From Acidobacteriota bacterium (lineage in GTDB: Bacteria > Acidobacteriota > Terriglobia > Acidiferrales > UBA7541), in NCBI GenBank assembly GCA_003224515.1, contig QHZC01000093.1, positions 1 through 8,595 of the forward strand: DNA of 8,595 nucleotides. Direction: 5' to 3'. Below the pieces are notes generated by a model. The model made no database searches. It was not told the origin of the DNA and worked only from the letters and a program-made list of their open reading frames with translations. This document shows, piece after piece, positions 7,354 through 8,595 of this stretch. Numbering within the stretch: position 1 is the first letter of the stretch; every line of letters begins with the position of its first letter. Position numbers and translations under genes: made by a program.

Positions 7354-7395
7354 TAAGGTCTTGCGATCGTTTGTGGTGTCGATACTCAGGGTTGT

Positions 7396-7404
7396 CTTCC
7401 CTCT
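7396..7404 (-). promoter_or_regulatory. Possible ribosome binding site for nuoD (CTG start at 7387-7389)
   Basis: AGAGGGAAG on the minus strand contains GAGG (7400-7403), complementary to the 16S rRNA tail, about 10 nt before the CTG at 7387-7389 in the nuoD frame. Starting there gives the N-terminus MSIDTTNDRKTLLGADELV, a plausible leader for NuoD. The TTG at 7351-7353 has no comparable site. This supports, but does not prove, a CTG start. Confidence 0.4.
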
Positions 7405-7419
7405 ACGGCTAAAACCGCC

Positions 7420-8091
7420 TCACTGACCGCTCTCAATTCCAAGATTTTCCCGCACCCAGGCCGTGTCCTGCTGCAGGATGTCATAGTCTTTCCGCAGCGG
7501 ATAGCCTTGCCACTCCTCCGGCAACAGAATGCGTTTCAAATCCGGGTGCCCGGAAAAAATAATTCCGAACATGTCGAACACTTCGCGTTCCTGCCAGTTC
7601 GCCGTGGGCCAAACGCCAACGACGCTCGGCACTTCTTCGGTGTTCGAGGCCCACACTTTCAGCCTCAGCCGCTCGTTCTTCGCGAAGGAGTACAGATTGA
7701 GAACCACGTCAAACCGCTTCTCACGCTTTGGCCAATCTACCGCCGTTAAGTCAGAGAGCATGTCGAATTTTTCTGCGTCTCGCAGGTGCCGCGCAATCTC
7801 CACCAAACCGGCACGATCCACGGTCAGAATGGCCTGCTTACGGTCCTCGATCGCTTCCAGAAGCGCCGCACCGAACTTGGCACGAAATCGCGTTACGAAT
7901 TCGTTGTCGAGCGGAGTCTGCAGCACCACGGGCGGTTTGGGAGGGGCCGCAGCCGCCGGCTTCGGAGGAACAGCGGGCGCGCTCGCGTCCGCAGGCTTGG
8001 CAGAGGGAGTCGACACCGGGGGTGTGCTGCTTACGGGCTTATCGCCCGTGGGGACTTGAGACGGTTTAGGTTCCTTGGGCTCGTCAGCCAT
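7420..8091 (-). CDS. nuoC: NADH-quinone oxidoreductase subunit C (NuoC), 30-kDa subunit with Pro/Ala-rich tail
   Basis: NuoC is a soluble, cofactor-free subunit that packs against NuoD at the base of the peripheral arm. The 223-residue product has a standard 30-kDa-subunit domain from about residue 60 to the end: RFDVVLNLYSF (126-136), RLRLKVW (141-147), the signature ANWQEREVFDMFGIIFSGHP (164-183), DLKRILLPEEWQGYPLRKDY (184-203). Residues 1-57 are instead a low-complexity tail rich in Pro, Ala, Ser and Lys, with no signal peptide or membrane segment, probably disordered. ATG at 8089-8091 is the only ATG before an in-frame TAG upstream, but no good ribosome binding site precedes it. A gap of 163 bp separates it from nuoA, where nuoB normally lies. 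Its TGA (7420-7422) is in frame with nuoD, and the frame stays open from there into nuoD. Confidence 0.96.
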   Translation of the reverse strand: MADEPKEPKPSQVPTGDKPVSSTPPVSTPSAKPADASAPAVPPKPAAAAPPKPPVVLQTPLDNEFVTRFRAKFGAALLEAIEDRKQAILTVDRAGLVEIARHLRDAEKFDMLSDLTAVDWPKREKRFDVVLNLYSFAKNERLRLKVWASNTEEVPSVVGVWPTANWQEREVFDMFGIIFSGHPDLKRILLPEEWQGYPLRKDYDILQQDTAWVRENLGIESGQ

Positions 8092-8171
8092 GGACCCAGG
8101 GTGCGACAGGCTCCGCTGAACAGCTACTGTAATCTACAACAAGAGGAGCAGCCAAGAATTCAAACGCCGCG

Positions 8172-8200
8172 TTTCTAACACACGCTGCAAACCGAGTCAA
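8172..8200 (-). promoter_or_regulatory. Candidate sigma-70-type promoter upstream of nuoC
   Basis: On the minus strand TTGACT (8195-8200; five of six bases match the -35 consensus) is followed after exactly 17 bp by TAGAAA (8172-8177; four of six match the -10 consensus). It lies in the otherwise featureless 163-bp nuoA-nuoC gap and would give an untranslated leader of roughly 75 nt before nuoC. A small inverted repeat, CCGA-N5-TCGG (8192-8204), surrounds the -35 box and could be an operator or chance. If real, nuoC onward could be transcribed separately from nuoA. The prediction is by motif only. Confidence 0.35.
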
Positions 8201-8254
8201 TCGGAACAACTTCGAAACAGGATGGTGGGTTTGGGAGAAGATGAGAATTAGGAC

Positions 8255-8595
8255 TCACGCCCACTCAAGAGCACCTTTTTTGTACAGCCACAAATAGCCG
8301 ACGAGCAGAATTCCGAGGAACATGACCATCGATACCAGAGCAAATAGCCCCTGGTGCGCCGCGACCCACCCTTTGTACAGAATCGCCCAGGGAATGAGAA
8401 ACATCGTCTCTACGTCGAAAATCACAAACAGCATGGCCACAATAAAAAACCGCACCGAATACCGTCCGCGCGCATCGCTCTCCGGAGGGATCCCGCACTC
8501 ATAGGGCTTGAGCTTCGCGCCGAACGACGTGGATGCCGGCCGAATAAATTTTGCCAGGACCAGTGTTACCGCGGGAAATGCGATCACCAACGCCG
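8255..8595 (-). CDS. nuoA: NADH-quinone oxidoreductase subunit A (NuoA), 5' end cut by window edge
   Basis: NuoA (ND3) is a small three-helix membrane subunit next to NuoH and NuoJ; its first loop contacts the quinone cavity. The frame stays open through the edge. The TTG at 8588-8590 is an interior codon rather than a convincing start, because the first helix would be incomplete from there, and some 10-25 N-terminal residues probably lie outside. Seen directly: the loop KLKPYECGIPPESDARGRYS with the conserved Tyr-Glu-Cys-Gly, followed by the second helix RFFIVAMLFVIFDVETMFLIPWA with its buried Asp and Glu, then the third helix (FALVSMVMFLGILLVGYLWLY) and a short tail (KKGALEWA). All family hallmarks present in this part are intact. 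In most operons nuoB follows at once; here the next gene is nuoC after 163 bp. Confidence 0.95.
   Translation of the reverse strand, partial: ALVIAFPAVTLVLAKFIRPASTSFGAKLKPYECGIPPESDARGRYSVRFFIVAMLFVIFDVETMFLIPWAILYKGWVAAHQGLFALVSMVMFLGILLVGYLWLYKKGALEWA

Noticed and set aside
5776..7356. Very long plus-strand open frame (526 codons) across nuoD and nuoH
   Set aside because: It lies antisense to two well-supported genes and crosses their junction. Its translation is rich in Arg, His, Gln and Asp with no recognisable fold, the usual shadow of GC-rich coding DNA.
8092..8254. Degraded nuoB remnant in the nuoA-nuoC gap
   Set aside because: The minus-strand sequence shows no Cys-Cys pair, no NuoB-like motif and several stops; 163 bp is also far too short, and nothing recognisable remains.
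8255..8590. Complete nuoA starting at the TTG at 8588-8590
   Set aside because: The frame remains open upstream to the window edge, and the first transmembrane helix would be cut short. The gene is better read as partial at its 5' end.

Overview
The window is a block of proton-pumping NADH-quinone oxidoreductase (respiratory complex I, Nuo/NDH-1) genes, all on the minus strand. In transcription order, from high to low coordinates, it reads nuoA (5' end cut by the window edge), nuoC, nuoD, nuoH, nuoJ, nuoK, nuoL, nuoM and nuoN (3' part cut off). No RNA genes, mobile elements, CRISPR arrays or transposases are visible. The DNA is moderately GC-rich. The NuoD sequence style, together with the separate nuoC and nuoD genes, suggests an Acidobacteriota-like soil or sediment bacterium. 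That is a resemblance judged by eye, not a phylogenetic result.

Layout: nuoA (8255 to edge); a 163-bp gap with a candidate promoter (8092-8254); nuoC (7420-8091) with a Pro/Ala-rich N-terminal tail; nuoD (6259-7353, possibly from 7389), in the same frame as nuoC and separated from it by one TGA; a 48-bp junction with a short direct repeat; nuoH (4837-6210), enlarged by an internal insertion and a C-terminal extension; nuoJ (4329-4847), overlapping nuoH; nuoK (4019-4321); nuoL (1863-3986); nuoM (318-1850); and the first 87 codons of nuoN (1-263). Spacing from nuoH to nuoN is tight (-11 to +54 bp), as in one cotranscribed unit.

Together these genes encode all seven membrane-arm subunits (A, H, J, K, L, M, N) plus the two cofactor-free quinone-module subunits C and D. 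Against the common A-to-N order, nuoB, nuoE, nuoF, nuoG and nuoI are absent. Those five carry every iron-sulfur cluster and the FMN of the enzyme. Without NuoB (cluster N2) and NuoI (N6a/N6b), even the EFG-less complexes of the cyanobacterial or archaeal type could not pass electrons to quinone. Either these genes lie elsewhere in the genome, or this cluster builds an unusual ion-translocating complex. The clean junctions, with no visible gene remnants, make this the main point of interest. Further points are the missing ATG start of nuoD, the extra membrane segments in NuoH, and an extra Asp in the membrane core of NuoK.
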